Part shown: piece by piece, positions 27,155-39,049 of the stretch | How positions within the stretch are numbered: the stretch's first letter is position 1 | How the letters are laid out: the number at the start of each line of letters is the position of its first letter | Assembly (NCBI GenBank): GCA_938028765.1 | Contig: CALIZF010000003.1 | Location: forward strand, 1 to 64,000 | Direction of reading: 5' to 3' | DNA length: 64,000 bases | Source of the DNA: an uncultured Paracoccaceae bacterium | GTDB taxonomy: Bacteria > Pseudomonadota > Alphaproteobacteria > Rhodobacterales > Rhodobacteraceae | Translations under genes and position numbers: made by a program | Notes under the pieces: generated by a model | Database searches by the model: none | Told to the model about the DNA's origin: nothing | What the model saw: the letters and a program-made list of their open reading frames with translations, nothing else

Positions 27155-29080
27155 ATGACCGCTGCCGCCCGCACCCTTCCCGCCCTTGCGCCGCGCGCGG
27201 CCAGGGGCACCGCGGCGGCCGCGGCGCTGGCGCTGGCCGGTGCGATGGCGGTCGCGGGGGCGGCGCGCGCCGAGGAGGTGATCCGCGCGCACGGAATCTC
27301 GCCCTTCGGAGACCTGAAGTATCCCGCCGGCTTCGCGCATCTCGACTACGTGAACCCGGACGCGCCGAAGGGCGGCGAACTTTCGCTGTGGGCCTTCGGC
27401 GGGTTCGACTCGATGAACCCCTACACGATCAAGGGCCGGTCGGGCGCCTTCGCCACGATCTTCTACGAATCGCTGCTTGAAGGCGTGGCGGACGAACACA
27501 GCGCATCCTACTGCCACCTCTGCGAAAGCCTCGAATACCCGCCAGCGCGCGAATGGGTGGTGTTTCACCTGCGGCCCGAGGCGCGCTTTTCCGACGGCAG
27601 CCCGGTGACGGCCGAGGACGTGCTGTTTTCCTACGAAACCTTCCTGACCAAGGGCCTCTCGGACTTCCGCCTGGTGCTGTCGCAGCAGGTGGAGCGGGCG
27701 ACCGTGCTTGGGCCGCTGTCGATCCGCTTCGACTTCAAGCCCGGCGTGCCGACGCGCGACCTGCCCGCGACCGTGGGCGGCCTGCCTGTGTTCTCGAAGG
27801 CCCATTTCGAGGCGAACGGGATCGACTTCGAGGCCAGCACGCTGACGCCCTTCGTCGGGTCTGGCCCCTATCTGCTCGACTCGATGCGGGTGGGCCAGAC
27901 GCTGGTCTACCGGCGCAACCCCGACTACTGGGCGAAGGACATGCCGCTGATGCGGGGGCGGGCCAACTTCGACCGGATCCGGTTCGAGTACTACGCCGAC
28001 TACGACGCCGCGTTCGAGGGCTTCAAGGGTGGCAGCTACACCTTCCGCACCGAGGCGCGCGCGACGCTGTGGGCCACCGGTTATGACTTTCCCGCGCTGC
28101 GGGCGGGCCATGTCGTGCGCCGCGCGCTGCCCGACGGCACCATCGCCACGGGGCAGAGCTTCGTGTTCAACCTGCGTCGGCCGCAGTTCCAGGACCCCCG
28201 GGTGCGCGAGGCGATCAGCCTCATGTTCAACTTCGAATGGTCGAATGTCGCGCTGTTCAACGGCCTTTACGCGCGCATCAACTCGTTCTGGGAAAACAGC
28301 GAGCTTGCGGCCGGCGGCCCGCCCTCGCCCGAGGAGGCGGCGATCCTGAAGCCGCTGGTGGACGAGGGGCTCTTGCCTGCGTCGATCCTGACCGACGAGG
28401 CGGTGATGGCGCCGGTGTCCTGGACGCGCGAGCGCGACCGCGCCGAGCAGGTGCAGCTCGACCGGCCAAACCTGCGCCGCGCCTCGGCGCTGCTGGACGA
28501 GGCGGGCTGGACCGTCGGCGCGGGCGGCCTGCGCCGCAATGCGGCCGGCCAGACCCTGCGGGTCGAGTTCCTGAACGACAGCCCGTCCTTCGACCGCATC
28601 ATCAACCCGTTCGTCGAGAACCTGCGGCAGCTGGGGATCGAGGCGACCAACGCGCGGGTGGACAATGCCCAGCTGGTGAACCGGGAACGCAGCCACGACT
28701 TCGACATCGTCACCCACCAGTTCCCGATGGGCTATGTGCCGGGGTCGAGCCTCAAGCAGTATTTCGGCAGCCAGTCGGCCGACAATTCGACCTTCAACCT
28801 GATGGGCCTGCGCTCGCCCGCCATCGACCGGCTGATCGAGGTCGTGCTGGCCGCCGACAGCGCCGAGGCGGTGCTGCATGCGACGCGGGCGCTGGACCGC
28901 GCGCTGCGGGCCGAGCGGTTCTGGGTGCCGCAGTGGTTCAAGGACGAACACTGGGTGGCCTATTTCGACATGTACGAACACCCCGACCCCCTGCCGCCCT
29001 ACAGTCTCGGCCACGCGGATTTCTGGTGGTGGAACGCCGAGAAGGCCGCGGCGCTGCGCGCCGCCGGCGCCCTGCGCTGA
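27155..29080 (+). CDS. yejA: YejA-type peptide ABC transporter substrate-binding protein
   Basis: Periplasmic family 5 solute-binding protein for oligopeptides (microcin C in E. coli). 641 residues: signal peptide to about residue 43 (GAARAEE), then [12 protein letters not shown] and [10 protein letters not shown], which are characteristic of YejA over OppA/DppA. It starts at ATG 27155 with CGGAGG upstream. It is the first of four genes, and yejB begins 4 bases after the stop. Confidence 0.92.
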   Translation: MTAAARTLPALAPRAARGTAAAAALALAGAMAVAGAARAEEVIRAHGISPFGDLKYPAGFAHLDYVNPDAPKGGELSLWAFGGFDSMNPYTIKGRSGAFATIFYESLLEGVADEHSASYCHLCESLEYPPAREWVVFHLRPEARFSDGSPVTAEDVLFSYETFLTKGLSDFRLVLSQQVERATVLGPLSIRFDFKPGVPTRDLPATVGGLPVFSKAHFEANGIDFEASTLTPFVGSGPYLLDSMRVGQTLVYRRNPDYWAKDMPLMRGRANFDRIRFEYYADYDAAFEGFKGGSYTFRTEARATLWATGYDFPALRAGHVVRRALPDGTIATGQSFVFNLRRPQFQDPRVREAISLMFNFEWSNVALFNGLYARINSFWENSELAAGGPPSPEEAAILKPLVDEGLLPASILTDEAVMAPVSWTRERDRAEQVQLDRPNLRRASALLDEAGWTVGAGGLRRNAAGQTLRVEFLNDSPSFDRIINPFVENLRQLGIEATNARVDNAQLVNRERSHDFDIVTHQFPMGYVPGSSLKQYFGSQSADNSTFNLMGLRSPAIDRLIEVVLAADSAEAVLHATRALDRALRAERFWVPQWFKDEHWVAYFDMYEHPDPLPPYSLGHADFWWWNAEKAAALRAAGALR

Positions 29081-29084
29081 CGCG

Positions 29085-30170
29085 ATGGCCGCCTACATCC
29101 TGCGACGGCTTGTGCTGATCATCCCCACGCTTCTGGGGATCATGATCATCAACTTCACCCTCACCCAGTTCGTGCCCGGCGGCCCGATCGAACAGATCAT
29201 CGCGCGGCTCGAGGGCGGCGGCGATGTGTTCCAGTCGATCGCCGGGTCGGGCGACGCCGGCCAGCCCGCGGCGACGCAGGGCGGCGAGCGCTACCTCGGC
29301 GCGCGCGGCCTGCCGCCCGAGTTCATCGCCGAACTGGAACGGCAGTTCGGCTTGGACAAGCCGCCGGTCGAGCGGTTCCTCTCGATGATGTGGAGCTACC
29401 TGCGGTTCGATTTCGGCGAAAGCTATTTCCGGTCGATCTCGGTCGTCGATCTGGTGATCGAGAAGATGCCGGTGTCGATCACGCTCGGCCTGTGGTCCAC
29501 GCTGATCGCCTACCTCGTGTCGATCCCGCTCGGCATCGCCAAGGCGGTGCGCGACGGCTCGCGCTTCGACACCTGGACATCGGGGGCGATCATCGTGTGC
29601 TACGCCATACCCGGCTTCCTCTTCGCGATCCTGCTGCTCGTGCTTTTTGCGGGCGGCAGCTACCTGCAGTGGTTTCCGCTGCGCGGCCTGACCTCCGACA
29701 ACTGGGCCCAGCTCAGCCTCTGGGGCAAGATCGTCGACTACCTCTGGCACATCACGCTGCCGGTCATCGCCTCGACCATCTCGGCTTTCGCCACGCTCAC
29801 GCTGCTGACGAAGAACAGCTTCCTTGACGAGATCCGCAAGCAGTACGTCATGACCGCGCGCGCCAAGGGCCTGACGCCGCGGCGCGTCCTCTACGGGCAT
29901 GTGTTCCGCAACGCGATGCTGATCGTGATCGCCGGCTTCCCGGCGGTGTTCGTCAGCGTGTTCTTCGGCGGCTCGCTGATCATCGAGACGATCTTCTCGC
30001 TCGACGGCCTCGGCCGGCTTGGGTTCGAGGCGGCGGTGGCGCGCGATTATCCGGTGGTCTTCGGCACGCTTTACGTGTTCGCGCTGATCGGGCTTCTCGT
30101 CGGGATCCTGTCGGATCTGATGTATGTCTGGATTGATCCGCGCATCGACTTCGAGCGGCGCGAGGCCTGA
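29085..30170 (+). CDS. yejB: YejB-type peptide ABC transporter permease
   Basis: 361-residue inner-membrane permease with six helices. The N-terminus ([19 protein letters not shown]) is the classic DppB/OppB-type first helix. A ~100-residue periplasmic insertion follows it, as in YejB. The EAA coupling loop is in [21 protein letters not shown]. Pairs with YejE and the YejF ATPase. Confidence 0.94.
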   Translation: MAAYILRRLVLIIPTLLGIMIINFTLTQFVPGGPIEQIIARLEGGGDVFQSIAGSGDAGQPAATQGGERYLGARGLPPEFIAELERQFGLDKPPVERFLSMMWSYLRFDFGESYFRSISVVDLVIEKMPVSITLGLWSTLIAYLVSIPLGIAKAVRDGSRFDTWTSGAIIVCYAIPGFLFAILLLVLFAGGSYLQWFPLRGLTSDNWAQLSLWGKIVDYLWHITLPVIASTISAFATLTLLTKNSFLDEIRKQYVMTARAKGLTPRRVLYGHVFRNAMLIVIAGFPAVFVSVFFGGSLIIETIFSLDGLGRLGFEAAVARDYPVVFGTLYVFALIGLLVGILSDLMYVWIDPRIDFERREA

Positions 30171-30171
30171 C

Positions 30172-31343
30172 ATGGTCGCCGATCCGGTTCCGCCGCACCC
30201 CGGCCCTGTCCCGTCGCCGGCGCCGTCCGCGACGCGGTTGCAGCTGTCGCCCCTGAACCGCCGGCGCTGGCGGAACTTCCGCGCCAACCGGCGGGCCTAC
30301 TGGTCGCTGATCGTGTTCGCCGTCCTCTTCGGCCTGTCGCTGTTCGCCGAGTTGCTGGCCAACGACAAGCCGCTTCTGGTCCGCTTCCAGGGCCAGTTCT
30401 ACACGCCGATCTTCACCTTCCATTCCGAACGCACCTTCGGCGGCGACTTCCAGACCGAAGCGGTCTATCGCGACGCCGAGGTGCAGTGCCTGATCCGCAC
30501 CGGTGGCGCGCCGCTCTGCCTCGACGACCCCGACGCCGCAATGGCCGAGGCGCGAGAGCGGGGCACGGTCGAGGGAGAGGCGATCGTGCCGGGGTGGATC
30601 CTGTGGCCGCCGATCCCCTACAGCTACCGGACTGTCAACGACATCGGCCAACCCGCCCCCTCGCCCCCCGACGCGCGGCACTGGCTGGGCACCGACGATA
30701 CCGCGCGCGATGTGCTGGCGCGCGTCATCTACGGCTTCCGCCTGTCGGTGGGCTTCGCGCTGGCGGTGACGCTGCTTGCCTCGGTCATCGGGATCGCGGC
30801 CGGGGCGGTGCAGGGCTATTTCGGCGGCTGGACCGACCTGATCTTCCAGCGGCTGATCGAGATCTGGGGCGCCACCCCCAGCCTTTACGTCATCATCATC
30901 GTCGCCGCGATCTGGCAGATGAACTTCTGGCTGCTGGTCGGCCTGATGGTGCTGTTCGGCTGGACAGCGCTTGTCGGCGTGGTGCGGGCCGAGTTCCTGC
31001 GCGCGCGCAACTTCGAATATGTCCGCGCCGCGCGCGCCCTTGGGGTGGGCGACGCCACGATCATGTTCCGCCACGTCCTCCCGAACGCGATGGTCGCCAC
31101 GCTGACCCTTCTGCCTTTTGTCATCACCGGCGCGATCGGGTCGCTTGCGGCGCTCGACTTCCTCGGATTCGGGTTGCCTTCGGCCTATCCCTCGCTCGGC
31201 GAGCTGACGCTGCAGGCCAAGAACAACCTGCAGGCGCCCTGGCTGGCCTTCACCGCCTTCCTGACCTTCGCGATCATGCTGTCGCTTCTCGTGTTCATCT
31301 TCGAGGGCGTGCGCGACGCCTTCGATCCGCGAAAGACGTTCCG

Positions 31344-31347
<4 letters not shown>
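30172..31347 (+). CDS. yejE: YejE-type peptide ABC transporter permease
   Basis: 391 residues. A long N-terminal tail containing SPLNRRRWRNFRANRRAYWS precedes the first helix, and a ~130-residue periplasmic loop with NDKPLLVRF and HWLGTDDTARDV follows; both are YejE hallmarks. The EAA motif is in YVRAARALGVGDATIMFRHV. One base separates it from yejB, and it overlaps yejF through GTGA. Confidence 0.94.
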
Positions 31348-32942
<1,595 letters not shown>

Positions 32943-32962
32943 CACCGGCAGGGCCCGACCGC

Positions 32963-34210
32963 ATGGCACGACCTCTGAACCTCCTCTTCGTCCACCAGAA
33001 TTTCCCCGGCCAGTTCCTGCACCTCGCGCCCGAGATGATCCGCCGCGGCCACCGTGTGGTGGCGCTGACGGATCAGGCGAACAAGCGCCAGACCTCCGTG
33101 CCGACCCTCCGCTACCGCCACGAGGCGCCCCGCGCCGACCCGAACGCCTGCCGCCTCGGCCGCACCTACACCGAGATGACCGACCGCGCGGTGACCGTCG
33201 GCCGCGCCGCGGCGACGCTGCGCAAGCAGCACGGCTTCGTGCCCGACTTGATCTTCGGCCATTCCGGCTGGGGCGAGACGCTGTTCCTCAAGGAGGTGTT
33301 CCCCGAGGCGAAGCTGATGATCTACGCCGAGTTCTACTATGGCGCGACCGGCCGCGACGTGGGGTTCGACCCCGAGTTCTCGCCCCGCTCGCTCGACCAG
33401 GCGATGATCACCGAGGCGCGGAACGCCCATCTGGGCCTGTCGATGCTGCAGGCGGATGCCGCGCTGTCGCCGACGCACTGGCAGGCCAGCACCTTTCCGC
33501 CCGCGCTGAAACCCCTGATCGAGGTCATCTTCGACGGAGTGGATACCGCGACGAACCGCCCCGACCCGAACGCCACCCACACCCTGCCGAACGGCCTGAC
33601 GCTGCGGGCGGGGGACGAGGTTCTGACCTTCATCAACCGCAACCTCGAACCCTACCGCGGGTATCACATCTTCATGCGGGCGCTTCCGGCGGTGCTGGCG
33701 GCGCGGCCGCAGGCCCAGGTGGTGCTGATCGGCGGCGACGATGTCAGCTACGGCGCCAAGCCCAAGGACGGGCGCAGCTGGAAGGACATCTTCCTCGACG
33801 AGGTGCGGCTGGGCCTCGACCTGAGCCGCGTCCACTTCACCGGCCGGGTGCCCTATGCGCAGTTCGTCAGCCTCATGCAGGTCAGCCGCGTGCACGCCTA
33901 CCTGACCTATCCTTTCGTGCTGTCGTGGTCGCTGCTCGAGGCGATGGCATCGGGCTGCGCCATCGTCGGGTCCGACACCGCGCCGGTGCGCGAACTGATC
34001 CGCCACGGCGAGAACGGGCGGCTGGTCGATTTCTTCGACGTGCAAGGCTGGTCCGACGCGCTGATCGAGGGACTGGCACACCCGGAGCGTTTCGCCGCAC
34101 AGCGCGCGGCGGCGCGGCAGACGATCCTGACCGGCGGCTATGACCTCACCGAATGCCTGCCGCGCACCGCCGACTATGTCGAGCGGGTCGCCCGCGGCGC
34201 CAGAGCCTGA
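32963..34210 (+). CDS. family 4-type glycosyltransferase
   Basis: 415 residues with a GT-B two-domain look. The N-terminal domain opens LNLLFVHQNFPGQFLHLAPE, the C-terminal domain has a GGDDVSYG loop and the nucleotide-sugar site SWSLLEAMASGCAIVGSDTAP (the conserved E-x7-E type region). No signal or membrane segment is seen. It starts at ATG 32963, 20 bases after yejF, so it may be cotranscribed, but the acceptor is unknown. Related proteins appear in exopolysaccharide clusters; no other such genes are adjacent. Confidence 0.85.
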   Translation: MARPLNLLFVHQNFPGQFLHLAPEMIRRGHRVVALTDQANKRQTSVPTLRYRHEAPRADPNACRLGRTYTEMTDRAVTVGRAAATLRKQHGFVPDLIFGHSGWGETLFLKEVFPEAKLMIYAEFYYGATGRDVGFDPEFSPRSLDQAMITEARNAHLGLSMLQADAALSPTHWQASTFPPALKPLIEVIFDGVDTATNRPDPNATHTLPNGLTLRAGDEVLTFINRNLEPYRGYHIFMRALPAVLAARPQAQVVLIGGDDVSYGAKPKDGRSWKDIFLDEVRLGLDLSRVHFTGRVPYAQFVSLMQVSRVHAYLTYPFVLSWSLLEAMASGCAIVGSDTAPVRELIRHGENGRLVDFFDVQGWSDALIEGLAHPERFAAQRAAARQTILTGGYDLTECLPRTADYVERVARGARA

Positions 34211-34214
34211 CCGA

Positions 34215-35570
34215 TCAGATCGCCGCCGAATGCTGCGCCTTCGACTGGTCGTAGGTGTCGAAGGCGCGCGCGATCATCCGGGTCAGCGGCCGCGCCGCCG
34301 GCGGGATCGTCACGCCGCGCCCGTCCACCTCGACCATCGCGCCGAACGGCGCCACGGCCTTGCGCGCCAGCGCGTCGAAGGCCTCGGGCGAAATGCCGAA
34401 GCGGTCCACGATCTCGTCCCGGTCGATGCGGAAATCGCACATCAGCGCCTCGATCATCCGCGCGCGCATCAGGTCCTCGCCCGTGAAGGCATGGCCGCGA
34501 TGCGTCGCCAGACGCCCCGCCCGGATCGCCTGCGTGTAATCTCCGGTGGCCGCGCAGTTCTGCGCATAGCCCTGCGGAAAACGCGAGATCGCCGAGGCGC
34601 CGATGCCGATCAGCACAGGGGCCGGATCGTCGGTATAGCCCTGGAAATTGCGCCGCAGCCGGCCGTTCCGCGCCGCCACCGCCAGCCCGTCGTGGGGGCG
34701 GGCGAAATGGTCGATCCCCACCTCCTCGTAGCCGTCCCACCGGAAGATCTGCCGCGCCACCTCGAACAGCGCCAGCCGCTCCTGCGGGGTCGGCATGGCG
34801 TCCGAGGGGATCATCTGCTGCCGCCGGCTCATCCAGGGCACATGGGCATAGCCGTAAAGCGCCACCCGGTCGGGCGACAGCGACAGAAGCTTCTGCACCG
34901 AATCCGCCATGCGGGCCGGCGTCTGGTGCGGCAACCCGAACAGGATGTCGGCGTTGAGGCTGACCACCCCCCGCGCGCGCAGCCCCTCGGCGGCCGCACG
35001 GGTGATGTCATAGCTCTGATGACGCCCGATCGTGTCCTGGATGACGGGGTCGAAGTCCTGCACGCCGATCGACGCGCGGTTCATGCCTGCCGCCGCCAGG
35101 GCGTCGAGCCGGGCGTCGTCGATCTCGTTGGGGTCGATCTCGACGGAAAACTCGGCATCCTCCGCGAGCGGCGCCACCGCTTGCACCGCAGCGGACAGAT
35201 CCTCGATCAGGTCGGGCGACATCAACGTGGGCGTGCCTCCGCCCCAGTGCAAACGCGACAGCCGCACATCCGGCGGCAGAAGGGCGGCGACAAGCCGCAG
35301 CTCTGCCTTCAGCGTCTCGACATAGGCCCTCACCGGCGCGTCGGACAGGGTGCCCTGCGTCCTGCAGGCGCAGAACCAGCATAGCCTACGGCAGAAGGGC
35401 ACATGCAGGTAAAGCGAGATCGCCGATCCCCGCGGGATTGAGCGCAGCCATGCCGCCGCATCGGCCGGACCGACCCGCGCCGAGAACTGCGGCGCGGTCG
35501 GATAACTGGTATAGCGCGGGACCCGCGCGTCAAAAAGCCCGAGGGCGGCAAGTTGCGAAGAGGCGTCCAT
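34215..35570 (-). CDS. hemN: oxygen-independent coproporphyrinogen III oxidase
   Basis: Radical-SAM enzyme that decarboxylates coproporphyrinogen III to protoporphyrinogen IX without oxygen. 451 residues from ATG 35570. VPRYTSYPTAPQF opens the protein, followed by the HemN-type cluster motif with Cys60, Cys64, Cys67 (CRRLCWFC) and a further Cys69, then GGGTPTLM and the C-terminal HemN domain. ATG 35570 is preferred to the GTG at 35597, because that GTG lies within the apparent promoter (-10 TATGCT, FNR box 41.5 bases upstream). Divergent from fnrL. Confidence 0.95.
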   Translation of the reverse strand: MDASSQLAALGLFDARVPRYTSYPTAPQFSARVGPADAAAWLRSIPRGSAISLYLHVPFCRRLCWFCACRTQGTLSDAPVRAYVETLKAELRLVAALLPPDVRLSRLHWGGGTPTLMSPDLIEDLSAAVQAVAPLAEDAEFSVEIDPNEIDDARLDALAAAGMNRASIGVQDFDPVIQDTIGRHQSYDITRAAAEGLRARGVVSLNADILFGLPHQTPARMADSVQKLLSLSPDRVALYGYAHVPWMSRRQQMIPSDAMPTPQERLALFEVARQIFRWDGYEEVGIDHFARPHDGLAVAARNGRLRRNFQGYTDDPAPVLIGIGASAISRFPQGYAQNCAATGDYTQAIRAGRLATHRGHAFTGEDLMRARMIEALMCDFRIDRDEIVDRFGISPEAFDALARKAVAPFGAMVEVDGRGVTIPPAARPLTRMIARAFDTYDQSKAQHSAAI

Positions 35571-35576
35571 CCCATT

Positions 35577-35582
35577 AGCATA
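35577..35582 (-). promoter_or_regulatory. predicted -10 element of the hemN promoter
   Basis: TATGCT on the leftward strand. If FnrL binds the 35605-35618 box as a class II activator (centre at -41.5), the start of transcription falls on base 35570 and this hexamer occupies exactly -12 to -7. The A of the hemN ATG is base 35570, so the transcript would have almost no leader. Confidence 0.6.
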
Positions 35583-35604
35583 GCGGTGGTCGGGCACGAT
35601 AGCC

Positions 35605-35618
35605 TTGACTTAGATCAA
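35605..35618. promoter_or_regulatory. FNR/FnrL binding box between hemN and fnrL
   Basis: TTGACTTAGATCAA matches the FNR palindrome TTGAT-N4-ATCAA at 9 of 10 positions. Its centre is 41.5 bases from the hemN ATG and 19.5 bases from the fnrL ATG. The first distance suits activation of hemN; the second suits autorepression of fnrL, since the box would lie over its start region. Confidence 0.85.
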
Positions 35619-35630
35619 CAGGCAGGACGC

Positions 35631-36377
35631 ATGGCCCCGAAGGACGCGCCCCCACCGAGCCAGAGCTGCGGCGACTGCCCGATCCGCCACCGCGCCGTCT
35701 GCGCGCGATGCGACGCCGACGAACTGGCCGAGCTTGAGCGGATCAAGTACTACCGCAGCTTCGAGGCGGGGCAGACGTTGATCTGGTCGGGCGACCAGAT
35801 GGATTTCGTGGCCTCGGTCGTCACCGGAATCGCCACCCTGACGCAGACGATGGAGGACGGGCGCCGGCAGATGGTCGGTCTGCTGCTGCCGTCCGATTTC
35901 GTCGGCCGTCCCGGACGCGCGACGGCGCCCTACGACGTGACGGCGACGACCGACCTGCTGATGTGCTGCTTCCGGAAGAAGCCGTTCGAGGACATGATGG
36001 CGCGCACTCCGCACATCGCGCAGCGCCTTCTGGAAATGACACTGGACGAACTCGACGCGGCGCGGGAATGGATGCTGCTGCTCGGCCGCAAGACGGCACG
36101 GGAAAAGATCGCCTCGCTTCTTGCCATCCTCGCCCGGCGCGACGCAACTTTGAAGCTGAAGGGCTCGCGCGGCCCGCTGACCTTCGATGTGCCGCTCACG
36201 CGCGAGGCGATGGCAGATTACCTCGGCCTGACGCTGGAAACGGTCAGCCGGCAGGTATCCGCGCTGAAGCGCGACGGGGTGATCGAACTCGAAGGCAAGC
36301 GCCACGTCACCGTCCCCGATTTCGGGCGGCTTCTGGAAGAGACGGGCGACGACAGCGACGGCGGCCTGCTGGTCTGA
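35631..36377 (+). CDS. fnrL: Crp/Fnr family oxygen-responsive regulator FnrL
   Basis: Anaerobic activator with an oxygen-labile [4Fe-4S] cluster. 248 residues from ATG 35631. Candidate cluster cysteines are Cys13, 16, 24 and 27 near the N-terminus plus Cys112/113 (LLMCCF) in the effector domain. The Crp-type HTH is at about 190-225; the recognition helix carries ETVSRQ, the E-xx-SR pattern that reads TTGAT. Its own box sits just upstream, and a second box lies between usp and ccoN 1 kb downstream, so likely targets are next door. Confidence 0.94.
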   Translation: MAPKDAPPPSQSCGDCPIRHRAVCARCDADELAELERIKYYRSFEAGQTLIWSGDQMDFVASVVTGIATLTQTMEDGRRQMVGLLLPSDFVGRPGRATAPYDVTATTDLLMCCFRKKPFEDMMARTPHIAQRLLEMTLDELDAAREWMLLLGRKTAREKIASLLAILARRDATLKLKGSRGPLTFDVPLTREAMADYLGLTLETVSRQVSALKRDGVIELEGKRHVTVPDFGRLLEETGDDSDGGLLV

Positions 36378-36399
36378 CGGGGCCGCCGCCGCCGGCGCG

Positions 36400-37242
36400 T
36401 CAGTGCGCCATGAACACCGGCACCGTCGCCCCTTCAAGCGTGTTCCGCGTGGTGCCGCCGAGGATCGCCTCTCGGAAGCGCGAGTGCCCGTAGGCCCCCA
36501 TCACCAGAAGGTCGGCGGCCTGGTCGGCCACATGCCGCGCGATCACGTCCGAGGTGCGCGGCAGCGTGCGGGCGAGCACCGACACCTCGGCGCGCACCCC
36601 GTGCCGCGACAGCCAGGTGGACAGTTGCCCGCCCGGGTCCGACCGTTCGGGCCCGTGCGCGGGCGGATCGATCACCGCGATGTTCACCGCCTGCGCCGCC
36701 TTCAGGATCGGCAGCGCCCGGCGCACCGCCCTCAGCGCCTCGGCCCCCTGGTTCCAGGCGATGACCACCCGGCCGAAGTCCAGCGGCGCACCCTCTGGCA
36801 CGACCAGGACCGGCGTGTCGGCGTCGAACAGTGCGGCTTCGGTCGCCGCCTCGTTCTCGGCCCCGCGGCCCTTGCCGTAGGGCCTGGGCATCACCGCGAG
36901 GTCAGCGAATCGCGCGCGTTGCGCCACCACGCCGCCGAGGCCGCCGAGCTGCACCACCGCGGTGTCGATCGACCAGCGGATATCCTCGGGCGTCAGCCGG
37001 GTTCGCGCCGCCTTTTCCTGATCGGCCGCCTCTTCCTGCGCGCGTTCCAGCGTCTGCTGATAGATCATCGCCGACGCGCCGGCGTAATAATAGCCGATCT
37101 GCGTCCGGTCCACGCCGAGGGCCAGCACATCGAGATGCGCATCCCACGCCCGTGCCAGCGCCACCGCGGCATCGAGCACCGCGACCGAACCCGCGCCGTC
37201 CGCATCGGCGGTCACGGTGGTGAACAGCGTCTTGTAGGCCAT
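36400..37242 (-). CDS. tandem-domain universal stress protein
   Basis: 280 residues: two UspA domains in tandem. The first opens YKTLFTTVTADADG; the second has an ATP-binding glycine motif, GAYGHSRFREAILGGTTRNTL (G-x2-G-x9-G-S/T type), at the C-terminus. It starts at ATG 37242 with GGGAGAGG upstream and is divergent from ccoN. In relatives this gene is part of the low-oxygen regulon. The FNR box between it and ccoN is nearly midway between the two start codons, so dual control is plausible. Confidence 0.9.
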   Translation of the reverse strand: MAYKTLFTTVTADADGAGSVAVLDAAVALARAWDAHLDVLALGVDRTQIGYYYAGASAMIYQQTLERAQEEAADQEKAARTRLTPEDIRWSIDTAVVQLGGLGGVVAQRARFADLAVMPRPYGKGRGAENEAATEAALFDADTPVLVVPEGAPLDFGRVVIAWNQGAEALRAVRRALPILKAAQAVNIAVIDPPAHGPERSDPGGQLSTWLSRHGVRAEVSVLARTLPRTSDVIARHVADQAADLLVMGAYGHSRFREAILGGTTRNTLEGATVPVFMAH

Positions 37243-37330
37243 GTCGCCTCTCCCTTCCGGGGCCGGATAGCGCACCGTGGCGTCCTGGCCCTTGCCCGCG
37301 CAGTCAGAACCCGGTCCGGCGGCTGTGGCC

Positions 37331-37344
37331 TTGATCCACGTCAA
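37331..37344. promoter_or_regulatory. FNR/FnrL binding box between usp and ccoN
   Basis: TTGATCCACGTCAA, 9 of 10 matches to the FNR palindrome. The centre is 98.5 bases before the ccoN ATG and 95.5 bases before the usp ATG. Class II activation would put transcription starts near 37379 (ccoN) and 37296 (usp), leaving leaders of roughly 55 bases on each side; the -10 matches at those spots are only moderate (CACAAG and TCTGAC). Confidence 0.85.
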
Positions 37345-37435
37345 GGCCGGATGCGGCCGGCTACGCCACAAGCGTAGGGCTGACGCACAGCCGCGCGGGC
37401 AACGAACCCGTGCGTGCCGGACAAAGGGACGCGGT

Positions 37436-39037
37436 ATGTGGGATTACATCAAACTGGTCGCGCTCGGCGTGATCGCGGTCTTCGCCGCGATCGCGGCGAA
37501 CTACGCGCGCGACACGGCCTATCTGGTCAACGCACTGACGATCATGCTGGTCGCGGGCGGTCTGTTCCTGTGGCAGGTGCGCCGCACGGACGAACCGCGC
37601 CGCCGCCCTAACGAAGCCGAATATTTCGACAGCGTGGTGCGGGCAGGCCTGATCGCCACTGCCTTCTGGGGTGTCGTGGGCTTTCTCGTGGGAACCTGGA
37701 TCGCGTTCCAGCTGGCTTTCCCCGCGCTCAACTTCGAGTGGGCCCAGCCCTACATGAACTTCGGCCGTCTGCGGCCGCTGCACACCTCGGCGGTGATCTT
37801 CGCCTTCGGGGGAAACGCCCTGATCATGTCGTCGTTCTACATCGTGCAGCGCACGACGGCGGCGCGGCTCTGGGGCGGCAACCTCGCGTGGTTCGTGTTC
37901 TGGGGCTATCAGCTGGTGATCGTACTGGCCGCCACGGGCTATCTGCTGGGTGCGACCCAGTCCAAGGAATACGCCGAACCGGAATGGTATGTGGACTGGT
38001 GGCTGACGATCGTGTGGGTCGCCTTCCTTGCGGTCTTCGTCGGCACGCTGCTGAAGCGCAAGGAGCCGCACATCTACGTCGCCAACTGGTTCCTTCTGGC
38101 CTTCATCATCACCGTGGCGATGCTGCACCTGGTGAACAATCTCAGCCTGCCGGTGTCGATCTGGGGGTCGAAGTCGGTGCAGGTGTTCTCGGGCGTGCAG
38201 GACGCGATGGTGCAGTGGTGGTACGGCCACAACGCGGTGGGCTTCTTCCTGACGGCCGGCTTCCTCGGGATGATGTATTACTTCATCCCCAAGCAGGCCG
38301 AGCGGCCGGTCTACAGCTACAAGCTGTCGATCATCCACTTCTGGGCGCTGATCTTCCTCTACATCTGGGCCGGTCCGCACCACCTGCACTACACTGCCCT
38401 GCCCGACTGGGCCTCGACCCTCGGGATGGTGTTCTCGATCATGCTCTGGATGCCCTCGTGGGGCGGGATGATCAACGGGCTGATGACGCTCTCGGGCGCC
38501 TGGGACAAGCTGCGCACCGATCCCGTGATCCGCATGATGGTGATCTCGGTCGGCTTCTACGGCATGTCCACGTTCGAGGGGCCGATGATGTCGATCAAGG
38601 CCGTGAACTCGCTTAGCCACTACACCGACTGGACCATCGGCCACGTCCATTCCGGCGCGCTCGGCTGGAACGGCATGATCACATTCGGCGCGCTCTACTT
38701 CCTTGCGCCGCGGCTGTGGAACCGGCAGGGTCTCTACTCGCTCGCGCTCGTCAGCTGGCACTTCTGGCTCGCCACCATCGGGATCGTCCTCTACGCCTCG
38801 GCGATGTGGGTCACCGGGATCATGGAGGGCCTGATGTGGCGCGAGGTCGATGCCAACGGGTTCCTCGTGAACGCCTTCGCCGACACCGTGGCGGCCAAGT
38901 TCCCGATGTATGTCGTGCGGGGGATCGGCGGCCTGCTGTATCTCACGGGCGCTCTGATCATGTGCTACAACCTGTGGATGACCGTGACCTCGGTCGCCCG
39001 CAAACAGACCGCCCCCGCGGCGGTCCCGGCGGAATGA
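37436..39037 (+). CDS. ccoN: cytochrome-c oxidase cbb3-type subunit I
   Basis: Catalytic haem-copper subunit of the high-affinity cbb3 oxidase, inner membrane, reduces oxygen at low tension and pumps protons. 533 residues from ATG 37436 with about 12-14 helices. Haem and CuB histidines are in [10 protein letters not shown] (low-spin haem ligand), WYGHNAVGF with the cross-linked-type Tyr following, [13 protein letters not shown] (CuB) and [13 protein letters not shown]. First gene of ccoNOQP. Confidence 0.97.
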   Translation: MWDYIKLVALGVIAVFAAIAANYARDTAYLVNALTIMLVAGGLFLWQVRRTDEPRRRPNEAEYFDSVVRAGLIATAFWGVVGFLVGTWIAFQLAFPALNFEWAQPYMNFGRLRPLHTSAVIFAFGGNALIMSSFYIVQRTTAARLWGGNLAWFVFWGYQLVIVLAATGYLLGATQSKEYAEPEWYVDWWLTIVWVAFLAVFVGTLLKRKEPHIYVANWFLLAFIITVAMLHLVNNLSLPVSIWGSKSVQVFSGVQDAMVQWWYGHNAVGFFLTAGFLGMMYYFIPKQAERPVYSYKLSIIHFWALIFLYIWAGPHHLHYTALPDWASTLGMVFSIMLWMPSWGGMINGLMTLSGAWDKLRTDPVIRMMVISVGFYGMSTFEGPMMSIKAVNSLSHYTDWTIGHVHSGALGWNGMITFGALYFLAPRLWNRQGLYSLALVSWHFWLATIGIVLYASAMWVTGIMEGLMWREVDANGFLVNAFADTVAAKFPMYVVRGIGGLLYLTGALIMCYNLWMTVTSVARKQTAPAAVPAE

Positions 39038-39049
39038 CGGAGGGGTATC

